From: Halobacterium wangiae
GTDB taxonomy: Archaea > Halobacteriota > Halobacteria > Halobacteriales > Halobacteriaceae
Length of the DNA stretch: 64,000 nucleotides
Reading direction: 5' to 3'
Assembly (NCBI RefSeq): GCF_021249345.1
Contig: NZ_CP089588.1
Location: 1,178,001-1,242,000 of the forward strand
Position 1 is the first letter of the stretch. Every line of letters starts with the position of its first letter. The position numbers and the translations under genes were made by a program. Below are positions 9,739-18,176 of the stretch, piece after piece. The notes beneath the pieces are model-generated. The model did not search any database. It saw only the letters and a list, made by a program, of their open reading frames with translations, and was not told the DNA's origin.

Positions 9739-10029
9739 ATGAGCGCGCGAGAGACACCACCACGACCGGCCCACAGCGACGCCCACCTCACGCTGTACAG
9801 ACTGCAGGCGTGTCCGTTCTGCGAGCGCGTCGTGCGCAAACTCGACGAACTCGAGATCGACTACCACTCGCGGTTCGTGGAGCCGCTGCACTCCGAGCGG
9901 AACGCCGTCCAGCGGATCGTCGGCGTGCGCACGGTCCCCGCCATCGTCGACGACGAGACGGGCGTGGCGATGGCCGAGAGCGCGAACATCGTGGAGTACC
10001 TCGACCGGACGTACGGAGGGGGTGCGTGA
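9739..10029 (+). CDS. Glutaredoxin / GST N-terminal-domain protein
   Basis: This 96-aa thioredoxin-fold protein has a CPFC active site in LYRLQACPFCERVVRKLDEL (about residues 18-37) and the cis-Pro segment VRTVPAIVDDETG, followed by the GST-type ESANIVEYLDRTYG. It probably acts in thiol-disulfide exchange; haloarchaea use gamma-glutamylcysteine instead of glutathione, so the donor is an inference. A TATA-like GTTTAC sits about 29 nt before ATG 9739. Its stop overlaps the next gene's start by one base, so the two are probably co-transcribed. Confidence 0.85.
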   Translation: MSARETPPRPAHSDAHLTLYRLQACPFCERVVRKLDELEIDYHSRFVEPLHSERNAVQRIVGVRTVPAIVDDETGVAMAESANIVEYLDRTYGGGA

Positions 10030-10547
10030 TGGACCTGGAGTTCGACGTCGTCGACCTCCCCGAGGCCGACCACGTCGAGGTCGGCGACGAGGCCCCCGAG
10101 TTCACTCGCCCGCTCGTGAACGCCGAGTACTGGGAGGACGTGGCGCTGTCGGACCTGCTCCCCGACGGACCGGTGTTGCTCGTGTTCACGACGATGGACG
10201 GCGCGTTCCCCGCGACGTACGTCTGGAACGAACTCCGCGACAGGGGCGTCGAGGAGTACGGCGCGCAGGTCGTCGGGGTCTCCGTCTCCTCGCCGTACGA
10301 ACACAAGACCACCATCGAGGAGCGCGGCATCGAGCAGTTCACGGGCCTGTTCAGCGACCCCCAGAACGGCGTCGCGGAGGCGTTCGGCGTCGAGAACGAC
10401 CTCGACGGGATGGCGGGCGTCAGCGAACCGCGGCCCGCGGTGTTCCTCGTCGAACCGGACCGCACGGTGTCGTACGCGTGGGTCGCCGAGGAGTGGCCGG
10501 AGTTCCCGGACTACGACGCCGTCGAGGCGGCGCTCGCGGACCTGTAA
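10029..10547 (+). CDS. Peroxiredoxin-like (redoxin) protein
   Basis: This is a 172-aa AhpC/TSA-fold protein. It has the opening VGDEAPEFTRPLVNAEYWED and LLVFTTMDGAFPATYVWNEL, followed by VVGVSVSSPYEHK and ending in FLVEPDRTVSYAWVAEEWPE. The position where peroxiredoxins carry their peroxidatic Cys (TxxC) is here FTTMDGAFPAT, with no cysteine, and the protein appears Cys-free. It may therefore not be a classical peroxidase. It overlaps the glutaredoxin-like gene by one base (ATGA junction). Confidence 0.8.
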   Translation: MDLEFDVVDLPEADHVEVGDEAPEFTRPLVNAEYWEDVALSDLLPDGPVLLVFTTMDGAFPATYVWNELRDRGVEEYGAQVVGVSVSSPYEHKTTIEERGIEQFTGLFSDPQNGVAEAFGVENDLDGMAGVSEPRPAVFLVEPDRTVSYAWVAEEWPEFPDYDAVEAALADL

Positions 10548-10577
10548 CCCTTTTACTGGGCGGCCCGACGCACGACT

Positions 10578-11174
10578 ATGCGCGTGTCCGACGACGAACT
10601 GGCGGCCGCCGCCGACGCGATTCGGGAGGGTGGCCTCGTGGTCTACCCGACGGAGACGGTGTACGGGCTGGCAGCGGACGCGCTCGACCCGGAGGCTGTC
10701 GCGTCGGTGTTCGACGCGAAGGGGCGGTCCCGGGACGAGCCGCTGTCGTTCGCGTTCCCCGACTGGGAGGACGCACTGGCGTACGTCCGCGTGGGTGAGA
10801 CCGAGCGGGCGTTCATGGCGGAGTTCCTGCCCGGCCCGGTCACCGTCGTCTGTGCGAAACGCGAGCGCGTCCCCGACGTGCTCACGGGCGGACGGGACAG
10901 AGTGGGAGTGCGCGTCCCCGACCACGAGGTGGCGCTGGCGCTGCTGGAGCGGGTCGCCCCCGTCACGGCGACGAGCGCGAACCGCAGCGGCCAGCCGAGC
11001 GTCACCGACCCCGCCGACCTCGACCCGGCGTTCCGCGAGCGCGTGGGCGTCGTGCTGGACGGCGGCGAGACGCCGGGCACCGAGAGCACCGTCGTCGACG
11101 TCGCACGGGCCGAGATTCTCCGCCGGGGCGCGAACGCCGACGCCGTCGCTGCCTGGCTACAGCAGCGAGCGTAG
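10578..11174 (+). CDS. L-threonylcarbamoyladenylate synthase (Sua5/YciO/YrdC)
   Basis: This 198-aa protein carries the YrdC domain that makes threonylcarbamoyl-AMP from Thr, bicarbonate and ATP for tRNA t6A37 synthesis. The landmarks are VYPTETVYGLAADAL (about residues 23-37), KGRSRDEPLSFAF, FLPGPVTVV, VGVRVPDHEVA and ATSANRSGQPS, then GTESTVVDV. Only the catalytic domain is present, without the C-terminal Sua5 domain, as in YrdC/TsaC. A TATA-like CTTTTACT lies about 25 nt upstream. Its 3' end overlaps the converging Cas4-like gene by 18 bp. Confidence 0.92.
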   Translation: MRVSDDELAAAADAIREGGLVVYPTETVYGLAADALDPEAVASVFDAKGRSRDEPLSFAFPDWEDALAYVRVGETERAFMAEFLPGPVTVVCAKRERVPDVLTGGRDRVGVRVPDHEVALALLERVAPVTATSANRSGQPSVTDPADLDPAFRERVGVVLDGGETPGTESTVVDVARAEILRRGANADAVAAWLQQRA

Positions 11175-11804
11175 CGTCCTCGTCTCGACGCCACACTCCT
11201 CGCGGTAGTCGCAAGCTCCACACTTCGCGTCGTCGTGGAGTCGCGGCGGCGGCCCGTCGAGAGACTGGGCCGCGCGGAGCGCACGACGGTAGGCGGCCTT
11301 CCGCCGGGTCGTCACGTCGAGTTTCCGGACGACGCCGTGTCTGGAGTACTCGACGTAGGCGCACTCGACCGGCATCTCCTCGCGCCAGGACAGCGCCTTC
11401 GCGGCGGCGACGGCCCGCACCGACTGGGGTTCCCAGACCCCCTGTTCGGGTGGACGGCCGGGCGTGACCACGGAGACCGCCAGCGGACCCGTGTGGACTT
11501 TCGCCGCACGGCCGTGTGCGTCCTTCCCGCGGAGGAACGCGTCGCTTTCCGCGGGCCGGGCGACCCGGGGGTGGCGGTCGAGGCTGGCGCCCAGGTTCGA
11601 CCGGAACTCGGGGGGTGGCACGGCGAGGTCGAACGTCTCGAGGGCGGCCTCCGAGGCGACCGCGAGTTCGTCGTACCGCCTCGCGGCCTCGCGGGCGCGC
11701 TCCTACTCCGCGGGCGGGTCGCTCGCTTCGCGACGAGCGTAGTAGAGCTGGCGCGCGCAGTATGCGGCGCGAGCGATGTCGCCGAACGCGACTGAGTCGG
11801 ACAC
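11157..11804 (-). pseudogene. Cas4/Dna2-like Fe-S protein gene broken by an in-frame TAG
   Basis: From GTG 11804 the frame reads VSDSVAFGDIARAAYCARQL, runs 33 residues and meets TAG at 11705-11703. The same frame then continues without another stop for about 180 codons to TAG at 11159-11157. The joined product has the four-cysteine pattern of Cas4/Dna2-type nucleases: one Cys in AAYCARQLYY near the N-terminus and KCGACDYREECG near the C-terminus. The nuclease core is divergent and I cannot place a clear ExK motif. The TAG is flanked by GAG codons, so one G-to-T change would explain it. A GTG at 11621 could start a shorter product lacking the first cysteine. Confidence 0.72.
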
Positions 11805-11848
11805 GCGCCAGGTTGGTCCCGCCCTCGTACTTGAACGTTCGCGTGCGA

Positions 11849-12481
11849 TTACTGGCTGCGCGCCAGCCACCAGGTCGCGACGCCCTCGGCGACGCCGACG
11901 AGGTGCGCCTGCCCGAAGACCGCGACGACGAGCGCTCCCAGCGAGTTGTACATGAGGTCGTTGACGGTGTCGTCGAGACCGTGCTGGGCGAGCGGCATCT
12001 GGAGGCCGGTCTGGGTGGCGACGATGTCGAGGCCGAACTCGAAGAGCTCCCAGACGACGCCGAACGAGAGGACGACGACGAAGATGTAGACGAACGCGAC
12101 CTCCCGGGGGATGTTGATGTCCTCGTGGTGGAGGTCGATCGCCCGGGCGGTCGTGTAGCCAACGCCGGCGACCAGCGACGCCGACAGCGCGTGCGTGACG
12201 TGGTCCCACCACTCGATGTGGGAGTACAGCCCCGAGGAGCCCAGCGAGTGGAGCAGCACGGCGGTCGTGACCCAGAGCGCGAGCCACGGGTCCAGCGGGA
12301 GGCCGAAGTTGCGCTCCAGCATGGCCGGCACGAACGTGATGAGCAGTGTGACACTGCCGTTCATCACGGCCTTCGGGTTCCCGGTGAGGAACCCGTACGT
12401 GATCATCCCCACGAGGACGAGCTGCATCGCCCGCGTGATGCGGCGCTGGTTCGGGACCGACGGACGCGGGAGCAGTGTCAT
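11849..12481 (-). CDS. Polytopic membrane protein (DUF2238-like)
   Basis: This 210-aa protein from ATG 12481 (MTLLPRPSVPNQRRITRAMQ) has about six hydrophobic segments. Conserved-looking polar motifs lie in or near them: HSLGSSGLYSHIEWWDHVTHAL, FGVVWELFEFGLD and LDDTVNDLMYNSLGALV. The pattern WDHxxH, then WExxE, then DTxxDLxxNxxGA resembles the bacterial YjdJ/DUF2238 family, whose function is unknown. Its start overlaps the upstream gene's stop by one base (TAATG), so the two are probably one transcript. Confidence 0.7.
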   Translation of the reverse strand: MTLLPRPSVPNQRRITRAMQLVLVGMITYGFLTGNPKAVMNGSVTLLITFVPAMLERNFGLPLDPWLALWVTTAVLLHSLGSSGLYSHIEWWDHVTHALSASLVAGVGYTTARAIDLHHEDINIPREVAFVYIFVVVLSFGVVWELFEFGLDIVATQTGLQMPLAQHGLDDTVNDLMYNSLGALVVAVFGQAHLVGVAEGVATWWLARSQ

Positions 12482-13146
12482 TACGGCATCACCCGTCCGA
12501 ACGCCCGGCGGAGCCAGCGGTCGCGGCGCCGGAAGTACGCGTCGAAGAGGAGGCCAGCGGCGAACCCGGCGAGTGTCACCCAGACGAACTCCACCATGAG
12601 CGCCTCGTTCGTCGAGAGGTACGACGTCCCGAGGTAGTGGTCGGCGTTCCACCGGACGACCGCCCACACCGCCCCGGACGCGAGGGTCGCCATCACGACG
12701 AGCACGATGGCGAACCAGTGTGTGACCTCCAGGGACGTGAACAGGTGGAGTTCGACGACCACGACGAGCGCGACCGCCGCGAGCGCGAAGTAGACGGCGA
12801 ACGTGCCGACCGTCCCGCCGAACAGCCCACGCACCAGTATCGGGAGCAACGCCAGCGCGAGCAGCTCCCACGGTAGCATGGCTCGCCACGACTTGAGCGC
12901 CGCGGGCGGGACAAGCACGACGACGGCGGCGGCACCGACGAACACCATCCACTGGCGGTCGAAGTCCAGAACACTCTCCACGAGCACGAGCGCGAGCACG
13001 GCCACGAACACCCACGCGATGAGGGCGTTCGCCAGGCTGTCCCGGAACAGTCGTGCGAAGATGTCCTCACCGGACTCGATGGCGAGGAGCTCGTCGACGG
13101 ACTCGGCGTCGGTGTACTCGTGGTCCGAGCTGCCTCCGTCGTTCAT
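12481..13146 (-). CDS. Haloarchaeal membrane protein of unknown function
   Basis: This 221-aa protein has an acidic cytoplasmic-looking N-terminus of about 40 residues (MNDGGSSDHEYTDAESVDEL), then five to six hydrophobic helices, and a basic C-terminal tail FRRRDRWLRRAFGRVMP consistent with the positive-inside rule. I do not recognise a family. TATA-like GGTATAAAT at 13171-13179 (minus-strand promoter) lies 28 nt before ATG 13146, fitting leaderless transcription of this gene and the overlapping downstream membrane gene. Confidence 0.7.
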   Translation of the reverse strand: MNDGGSSDHEYTDAESVDELLAIESGEDIFARLFRDSLANALIAWVFVAVLALVLVESVLDFDRQWMVFVGAAAVVVLVPPAALKSWRAMLPWELLALALLPILVRGLFGGTVGTFAVYFALAAVALVVVVELHLFTSLEVTHWFAIVLVVMATLASGAVWAVVRWNADHYLGTSYLSTNEALMVEFVWVTLAGFAAGLLFDAYFRRRDRWLRRAFGRVMP

Positions 13147-13224
13147 TCGTTCACCCTGTGTCCCGTCGAGGGTATAAATCCGCCGACGGAGGGGTGCGAA
13201 TCGGTCGCCCGTGACCTCGGAATC

Positions 13225-13824
13225 CTAGAAGTCGATGTCGGTCTCCTGACCCTCGGTGGCCTCGTCGAGGCCGTCCTCGTGGACGGTACTGGTGAGTCGC
13301 TCGGACAGTTCGCGGTCGCGGAGCGCGTTCTCGAACTCCGCGCGGTAGCGGTCGTTGACGCTCCGGATCTCGGCTCTCGTGTCGAGTGCGCGGGCGCAGC
13401 GGTGGACCACGTCGCGGCTGGCGCCCAGTTCCTCGGCCAGTTCGCCCGGCGTCGCGTCGGTCTCTCGGAGCTCTCTGAGCCGGTCGACGTCGAAGGGGAC
13501 GTCGGTGTCCGCCTCCCGGAGGAGGTGGAGGTCGAAGCGGGTGCGAGCGACCGCGTCGGCGTCCAGGTCGTCGAAGCGCTCGGCGATCTCCGCGTCGCTC
13601 TCGCCCGCGTAGAACTGCTTGACGACGGCCGCCAGTTCGTCGTCGTCGAGGTCGGTGTCAAACTCGAGGCGGTCGCGCATGTCTGCTACGGCGTCGTGGA
13701 GGCGCTCGTCGACCTCGGTCTCCGAGCTGAGGGACCCGTGGGTGTCTGCCTGGGACTCCGTGACCGTCTCGTCGTCGGCGACGTCGATGAAGATGTCCCG
13801 GAGTTCCTCTGTCTTCTCGTCCAT
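13225..13824 (-). CDS. Conditioned medium-induced protein 4 (Cmi4)-like
   Basis: This 199-aa, very acidic soluble protein begins MDEKTEELRDIFIDVADDET. The middle has an HTH-like segment: ATPGELAEELGASRDVVHRC (about residues 128-147), preceded by FYAGESDAEIAERFDDLDAD, which also looks like a helix-turn-helix. I recognise it as the haloarchaeal family annotated conditioned medium-induced protein 4, described from quorum-type experiments in haloarchaea; the molecular role is unknown. TATA-like sequence at 13852-13860 lies about 30 nt upstream of ATG 13824. Confidence 0.75.
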   Translation of the reverse strand: MDEKTEELRDIFIDVADDETVTESQADTHGSLSSETEVDERLHDAVADMRDRLEFDTDLDDDELAAVVKQFYAGESDAEIAERFDDLDADAVARTRFDLHLLREADTDVPFDVDRLRELRETDATPGELAEELGASRDVVHRCARALDTRAEIRSVNDRYRAEFENALRDRELSERLTSTVHEDGLDEATEGQETDIDF

Positions 13825-13930
13825 GCAGTACCTCGTTACTGTGTCCGTCCGCGGCTAAATGCCTGTTGCCTAACTTCCGAGCCTCCCGTAAACCGAGTGA
13901 TTGAAACAGGTTGACGAGCGTCGTTCGAGC

Positions 13931-14512
13931 ATGAGCGTCGGAACCGAGTCCGTCGACCTCGTCGGCGACAGCGCCGTCGAGAACGTCGCCCGTGCCGCGC
14001 TCTTCGCGGCGCTCACGGGCGCGTTCGCCTACGTATCGTTCCCGAACCCCGTCTCCCCGGTCCCGGTGACCCTGCAGGTGCTCGGCGTCTTCCTCGCGGG
14101 CATCTACCTCGGGCCGCTGTGGGGCGGCGTCTCCCTCTCGCTGTACCTCGTCGCCGGCGCCGTCGGCGCCCCCGTCTACGCCGGCGGGAGCGCCGGTCTC
14201 GGCGTCCTCCTCGGCCCGTACGGTGGCTACGTCTGGTCGTACCCCGTCGCCGCCGCGCTCGTCGGCCTCGTCGCCCACGGCACGGGCGACCTCTCCCTCC
14301 CGCGGGACGTCTCGATACCCCGCCTCCTCGCCGGGATGGTCGCGGGCACCGTCGTCGTCTACGCCGGCGGCACGGTCGGCTACGCCGTCGTCGAACAGAT
14401 CGGACTCTATCGCGCGTTCGTCGTCGCCGCGGCGGCGTTCGTCCCCGCGGAGGCCATCAAGATCGCCGCCGCGGTCGGCGTCACCCGCAGCGAGGAACTC
14501 GGCGCGGCCTGA
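13931..14512 (+). CDS. bioY: Biotin transporter S component
   Basis: This 193-aa membrane protein has six hydrophobic segments and the BioY landmarks: VSPVPVTLQVLGVFLAGIYL near residue 38, LYLVAGAVGAPVYAGGSAGL and LGPYGGYVWSYPVAAALVGL. BioY is the substrate-binding S component of the biotin ECF transporter. The two following genes supply the ATPase and the T component, with overlapping start/stop codons, making a complete bioY-bioM-bioN operon. ATG 13931 was chosen over an upstream in-frame ATG because family homology begins just after it. Confidence 0.92.
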   Translation: MSVGTESVDLVGDSAVENVARAALFAALTGAFAYVSFPNPVSPVPVTLQVLGVFLAGIYLGPLWGGVSLSLYLVAGAVGAPVYAGGSAGLGVLLGPYGGYVWSYPVAAALVGLVAHGTGDLSLPRDVSIPRLLAGMVAGTVVVYAGGTVGYAVVEQIGLYRAFVVAAAAFVPAEAIKIAAAVGVTRSEELGAA

Positions 14513-15267
14513 TGCTGTCCGTCCGCGACCTCACGCACCGCTACGGCGACCGCGCCGCCCTCGACGGCGTCAGCCTCGACGTCGCCGACGGCGAGTGCGT
14601 CGTCCTCGCGGGGGCCAACGGCTCCGGGAAGACGACGCTCGTCCGCCACCTCAACGGCCTCCTGGTTCCCGACGACGGCGACGTGCTCGTCGACGGTACC
14701 CCCGTCCAGGACGACCTCGTCGCCGCGCGCACGAGCGTCGGGATGGTGTTTCAGGACCCCCGCGACGGCTTCGTCGGCGCGACGGTCGGCGCAGACGTGG
14801 CGTTCGGCCCGGAGAACCTCGGCCTCCCCCGTGAGGACGTCGAGGCCCGCGTGGCCGACGCCCTCGACGCCGTCGGCATGACGGGGCGGGGAGACGAACG
14901 CATCGACGAACTCTCCGGCGGCGAGCAGGCTCGGGTCGCCATCGCCGGCGCGCTCGCCATGCGACCCGCCCACCTCGTCCTCGACGAACCGTTCGCCGGC
15001 CTCGACTGGCCCGCTCGCCGGACCGTCCTCGAGCGCCTGCGCGCGCTCCACGCCGGGGTTCCCGCGAGTAGAGCGAGCGGGAGCTCGTCGGAGGAGCAAC
15101 GCGAGTCCGACGGCGGCACCAGCCTCGTCGTCGTCACCCACGACCTGCGCGACGTCTGGGACCTCGCCGACCGCGTCGTCGTGCTGGCCGACGGCGAGGT
15201 CGCTGTAGCGGGGGCGCCCGAGGACGTCCGTGACGAACTACCCGACCTCGGGGTGCGGGCGCCGTGA
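14512..15267 (+). CDS. bioM: Energy-coupling factor ATPase of biotin transporter
   Basis: This 251-aa ABC ATPase starts at ATG 14512, overlapping the bioY stop by one base. It has Walker A GANGSGKTT (about residue 38), Q-loop VFQDPRDGF, signature LSGGEQARVAIAGALAM and Walker B LVLDEPFAGLDW, then the switch His in VVVTHDLRD. It energises biotin uptake with BioN. Between Walker B and the switch region it carries a 20-25 residue Ser/Arg/Glu-rich stretch (VPASRASGSSSEEQRESDGG) not typical of EcfA, which looks like a haloarchaeal loop insertion. Confidence 0.9.
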   Translation: MLSVRDLTHRYGDRAALDGVSLDVADGECVVLAGANGSGKTTLVRHLNGLLVPDDGDVLVDGTPVQDDLVAARTSVGMVFQDPRDGFVGATVGADVAFGPENLGLPREDVEARVADALDAVGMTGRGDERIDELSGGEQARVAIAGALAMRPAHLVLDEPFAGLDWPARRTVLERLRALHAGVPASRASGSSSEEQRESDGGTSLVVVTHDLRDVWDLADRVVVLADGEVAVAGAPEDVRDELPDLGVRAP

Positions 15268-15971
15268 CCCTCGCCTACCGCCCGGGCGGGACCGTCCTCC
15301 ACGGCCTCGACCCGCGAGCGAAGCTGGCGCTCCAGACGGGGTTCGCCGTCGCGGCATTCGCGCACACGACCCCGCTCGGGCTCGCGCTGCTGACGCCGCT
15401 GGCGGTGCTCGCTCCCCGGCTGGCGGGCGCGTCGGTGCGCGAGGCGCTCTCCGAGTTCGTCGTCGTACTCCCGTTCCTCCTCCTCGGACCTGTCGTCGCC
15501 GGCGTCGCGCTCGGACCGCCGTGGGTTCGTCCGGACGCCGCGTTCCACGCCGCGCTCGCGTCGTACCGCGTGGTGCTCGTGTTGCTGGTCGCCAGCGCGT
15601 ACGTCTACAGCACGCCCGTCAGGGACTCGCGGGCAGCGGTCCGGTGGCTGCTCCCGGGTCGCGTGGGGCAGGCGGCCGGCGTTGGGGTCGGTCTCGTGTT
15701 CCGATTTCTGCCCGTGTTGCAGGCGGACCTCGCGGGCCGCCGGGACGCCGTCGACGCTCGGCTCGGGACCGAGCGACCGCTCCGGGAGCGGGTTCGCCTC
15801 GTCGCCGTCGGCGGGCTGAAGCGCGCGTTCGAGCGCGCAGACCGGCTCTCGGTCGCCCTCCGGGCGCGCTGCTTCGCGTGGAACCCGACGCCACCGCCGC
15901 TGCGCTTCGGGCGTGCCGACTGGCTCGCGACGGTGGGAGCAGTGGCGCTGGTCGCCGTCGCGGTCGCCTGA
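15264..15971 (+). CDS. bioN: Energy-coupling factor transmembrane (T) component
   Basis: This 235-aa protein starts at GTG 15264, overlapping bioM by four bases. It has a membrane part with five to six hydrophobic segments and starts LAYRPGGTVLHGLDPRAKLA, the typical EcfT opening. The cytoplasmic coupling region has the Ala-Arg motifs expected for EcfT (DAVDARLGTERPLRERVR and SVALRARCF). It connects the ATPase to BioY in the biotin ECF transporter. The operon ends here, 72 bp before the FeS reductase. Confidence 0.88.
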   Translation: MTLAYRPGGTVLHGLDPRAKLALQTGFAVAAFAHTTPLGLALLTPLAVLAPRLAGASVREALSEFVVVLPFLLLGPVVAGVALGPPWVRPDAAFHAALASYRVVLVLLVASAYVYSTPVRDSRAAVRWLLPGRVGQAAGVGVGLVFRFLPVLQADLAGRRDAVDARLGTERPLRERVRLVAVGGLKRAFERADRLSVALRARCFAWNPTPPPLRFGRADWLATVGAVALVAVAVA

Positions 15972-16043
15972 CCCGTTCGAACTCCGGAAACGTTGGTCCG
16001 ATTGTTGGCAAGGTTTAAGCGCGTCGTAGCCTGCCGTTCTGGT

Positions 16044-18176
16044 ATGAATTCGTTCGCGCTGGCGCAGGCGGGGGCCGAAACGCGCCCCACGTTCTGGCGC
16101 ATCGGTCACGTCGGCGAGGCACTGTTCTACTACCTCGCCTTCGTCGCCGTCGCAATCTTCCTGTTCGGCGTCTACCGCCGGTTCGCGACGTACGCGAAGG
16201 GGAGCGAGGACCCCGTCGACCGGCTCTCGGAGCTCCCGTCGCGGGTCGTCGCGGCGGCGAAACTCGTCGCCACGAACGAGAAACAGTTCGACCGCGACCT
16301 CACCGCGGGCCTCATGCACACGTTCATCATGTGGGGGTTCCTGACGCTGCTCATCGGGACCACCATCCTGATGATCGACATGGACATCTGGACGCTGTTC
16401 GCCGGCCAGCCGTCCTTCTTCGTCGGTGACTTCTACCTCGCGTACTCGTTCGTGCTGGACGCCATGGGGTTCCTCTTCGTCGTCGGCGTCGGGATGGCGC
16501 TGTACAAGCGCTACTGGACCCGCAACGACCGGCTCTGGGGGAAACACACCAGCCCCGAGGACGGGCTGTTCGTCTGGACGCTGTTCCTGCTCGGCGTCGG
16601 CGGCTACGTCACCGAGGGGTTCCGCATCCTCGGGACGAGCGCCACCCGGGACGTCTCCTTCGAGACGGTGAGCTTCGTCGGCTGGTTCGTCGCCGACGTC
16701 CTCCAGGTCGTGGGCTTCGGCCCCGAAGCGGCGGCGGCAGCCTACCCCGCGGTCTGGTGGAGTCACTCGCTGCTCGCGCTGGCGTTCGTCGCCACCGTGC
16801 CGTACGCCAAGCCGTTCCACATGATTTCGAGTTACGCGAACCTCGTCACCCGCGACGAGGACGCGGGCCGGCGGCTCCCCCGGGTGCCCGCGGACGCCGC
16901 CCCAGAGGACATCGGCCCCTCGGAGATCGAGGACTTCTCCTGGAAGCAGCTGCTCGACCACGACGCCTGCACGAAGTGCGGACGCTGCTCGTCGGTCTGC
17001 CCGGCGAAGGCCGCGGGCCGCCCGCTGGACCCCCGTGACGTCATCCTTGACCTGAAGAACTACCGCGAGGACCTGCAGGCGGGCCGCACCGACGAGGTGG
17101 ACATCGTCGCCGACGGGGGCACCTCCGTCATCGACGCGGAGACGATGGACTCCTGTATGTCCTGCATGGCGTGCATGGACGCCTGCCCCGTCGACATCGA
17201 GCACGTCACGCAGTTCACGGAGATGAACCGCCGCCTCACGGAGTCGGGCCAGATGAACAAGAACGTCGAGGACGCCGTAATGAACGTCTTTCAGAAGGGG
17301 AACACGTTCGGCGACCCCGACCGCAAGCGCCCCGAGTGGACCGAGGAACTCGACTTCGAGGTGCCCGACGCCCGCGAGGAGGCCGTCGAGTACCTCTGGT
17401 ACGTCGGCGACTACCCCTCCTACGACGGTCGCAACCAGCACGTCGCCCGCTCGCTCGCCCGCGTCTTCGAGGCCGCCGACGTCTCCTACGGCATCCTCTA
17501 CGAGGACGAGCAGAACGACGGCAACGACATCCGCCGCGTCGGCGAGGAGGGCCTCTTCGAGATGGTCGCCGAGGAGAACATCGAGGCGTTCGAGTCCTGC
17601 GACTACGAGAAGGTCGTCTGCACGGACCCCCACTCCTACAACACGTTCACCAACGAGTACGACCAGTTCGGCTTCGAGGACGCCGACTCGGTCTACCACT
17701 ACACGCAGGTCGTCGAGAACCTCGTGAACGCGGGTGCTCTCGGCCTCTCCGGCACGGAGCTCGACGACACCGTCACGTACCACGACCCCTGCCACCTCGG
17801 CCGCTACAACGGCGAGTTCGAGGCGCCCCGCGAGGTCATCCGCGCCACGGGCGTCACCCTCGACGAGATGCCCCGCAACCGCGCGGACTCGTTCTGCTGT
17901 GGAGGCGGTGGCGGCGGGCTCTGGATGGACTTCGAAGAGGAGCCCAAGCCAAGCGAGGAGCGCATCCGCGAAGCCCTCGAGGACACGGACGCCGGCCCCG
18001 CCGTCGACCGGTTCGTCGTCGCGTGCCCGATGTGCATGACGATGTACGAGGACGGTCGGAAGACCGGCGGCTTCGAGGACGACATCGAGGTCACGGACAT
18101 CACCGAACTACTCGTCGAGGCCCTGGACGCGAACCGAGGCGGCGAGACGGGCGCCACGTCCGCCGCGGCGGACTAG
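16044..18176 (+). CDS. Membrane-bound FeS oxidoreductase (HdrDE-like; EtfD candidate)
   Basis: This 710-aa fusion has three parts: an N-terminal membrane region of about 270 residues resembling nitrate-reductase gamma/HdrE cytochrome b (five to six helices with His residues, e.g. LMHTFIMWGFLTLL); a 4Fe-4S dicluster ferredoxin domain (CTKCGRCSSVCPAK and CMSCMACMDACPVD); and a C-terminal part with two CCG domains (YHDPCHLGRYN then SFCCGGGGGG; also VACPMCMTMY). Such fusions pass electrons to menaquinone; in bacteria the EtfD form takes them from ETF during acyl-CoA oxidation. The partner here is inferred. TATA-like AGGTTTAAG lies about 29 nt upstream of ATG 16044. Confidence 0.88.
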   Translation: MNSFALAQAGAETRPTFWRIGHVGEALFYYLAFVAVAIFLFGVYRRFATYAKGSEDPVDRLSELPSRVVAAAKLVATNEKQFDRDLTAGLMHTFIMWGFLTLLIGTTILMIDMDIWTLFAGQPSFFVGDFYLAYSFVLDAMGFLFVVGVGMALYKRYWTRNDRLWGKHTSPEDGLFVWTLFLLGVGGYVTEGFRILGTSATRDVSFETVSFVGWFVADVLQVVGFGPEAAAAAYPAVWWSHSLLALAFVATVPYAKPFHMISSYANLVTRDEDAGRRLPRVPADAAPEDIGPSEIEDFSWKQLLDHDACTKCGRCSSVCPAKAAGRPLDPRDVILDLKNYREDLQAGRTDEVDIVADGGTSVIDAETMDSCMSCMACMDACPVDIEHVTQFTEMNRRLTESGQMNKNVEDAVMNVFQKGNTFGDPDRKRPEWTEELDFEVPDAREEAVEYLWYVGDYPSYDGRNQHVARSLARVFEAADVSYGILYEDEQNDGNDIRRVGEEGLFEMVAEENIEAFESCDYEKVVCTDPHSYNTFTNEYDQFGFEDADSVYHYTQVVENLVNAGALGLSGTELDDTVTYHDPCHLGRYNGEFEAPREVIRATGVTLDEMPRNRADSFCCGGGGGGLWMDFEEEPKPSEERIREALEDTDAGPAVDRFVVACPMCMTMYEDGRKTGGFEDDIEVTDITELLVEALDANRGGETGATSAAAD

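Noticed and set aside
11703-11705. Read-through of the Cas4-like TAG as pyrrolysine
   Set aside because: Nothing in the window (no pylT or pyl genes) supports it, and most haloarchaea lack the system. A point mutation is simpler.
14751-17795. 1014-codon minus-strand frame
   Set aside because: It lies antisense to bioM, bioN and the FeS reductase, all of which have clear motifs; the frame has no recognisable domain.
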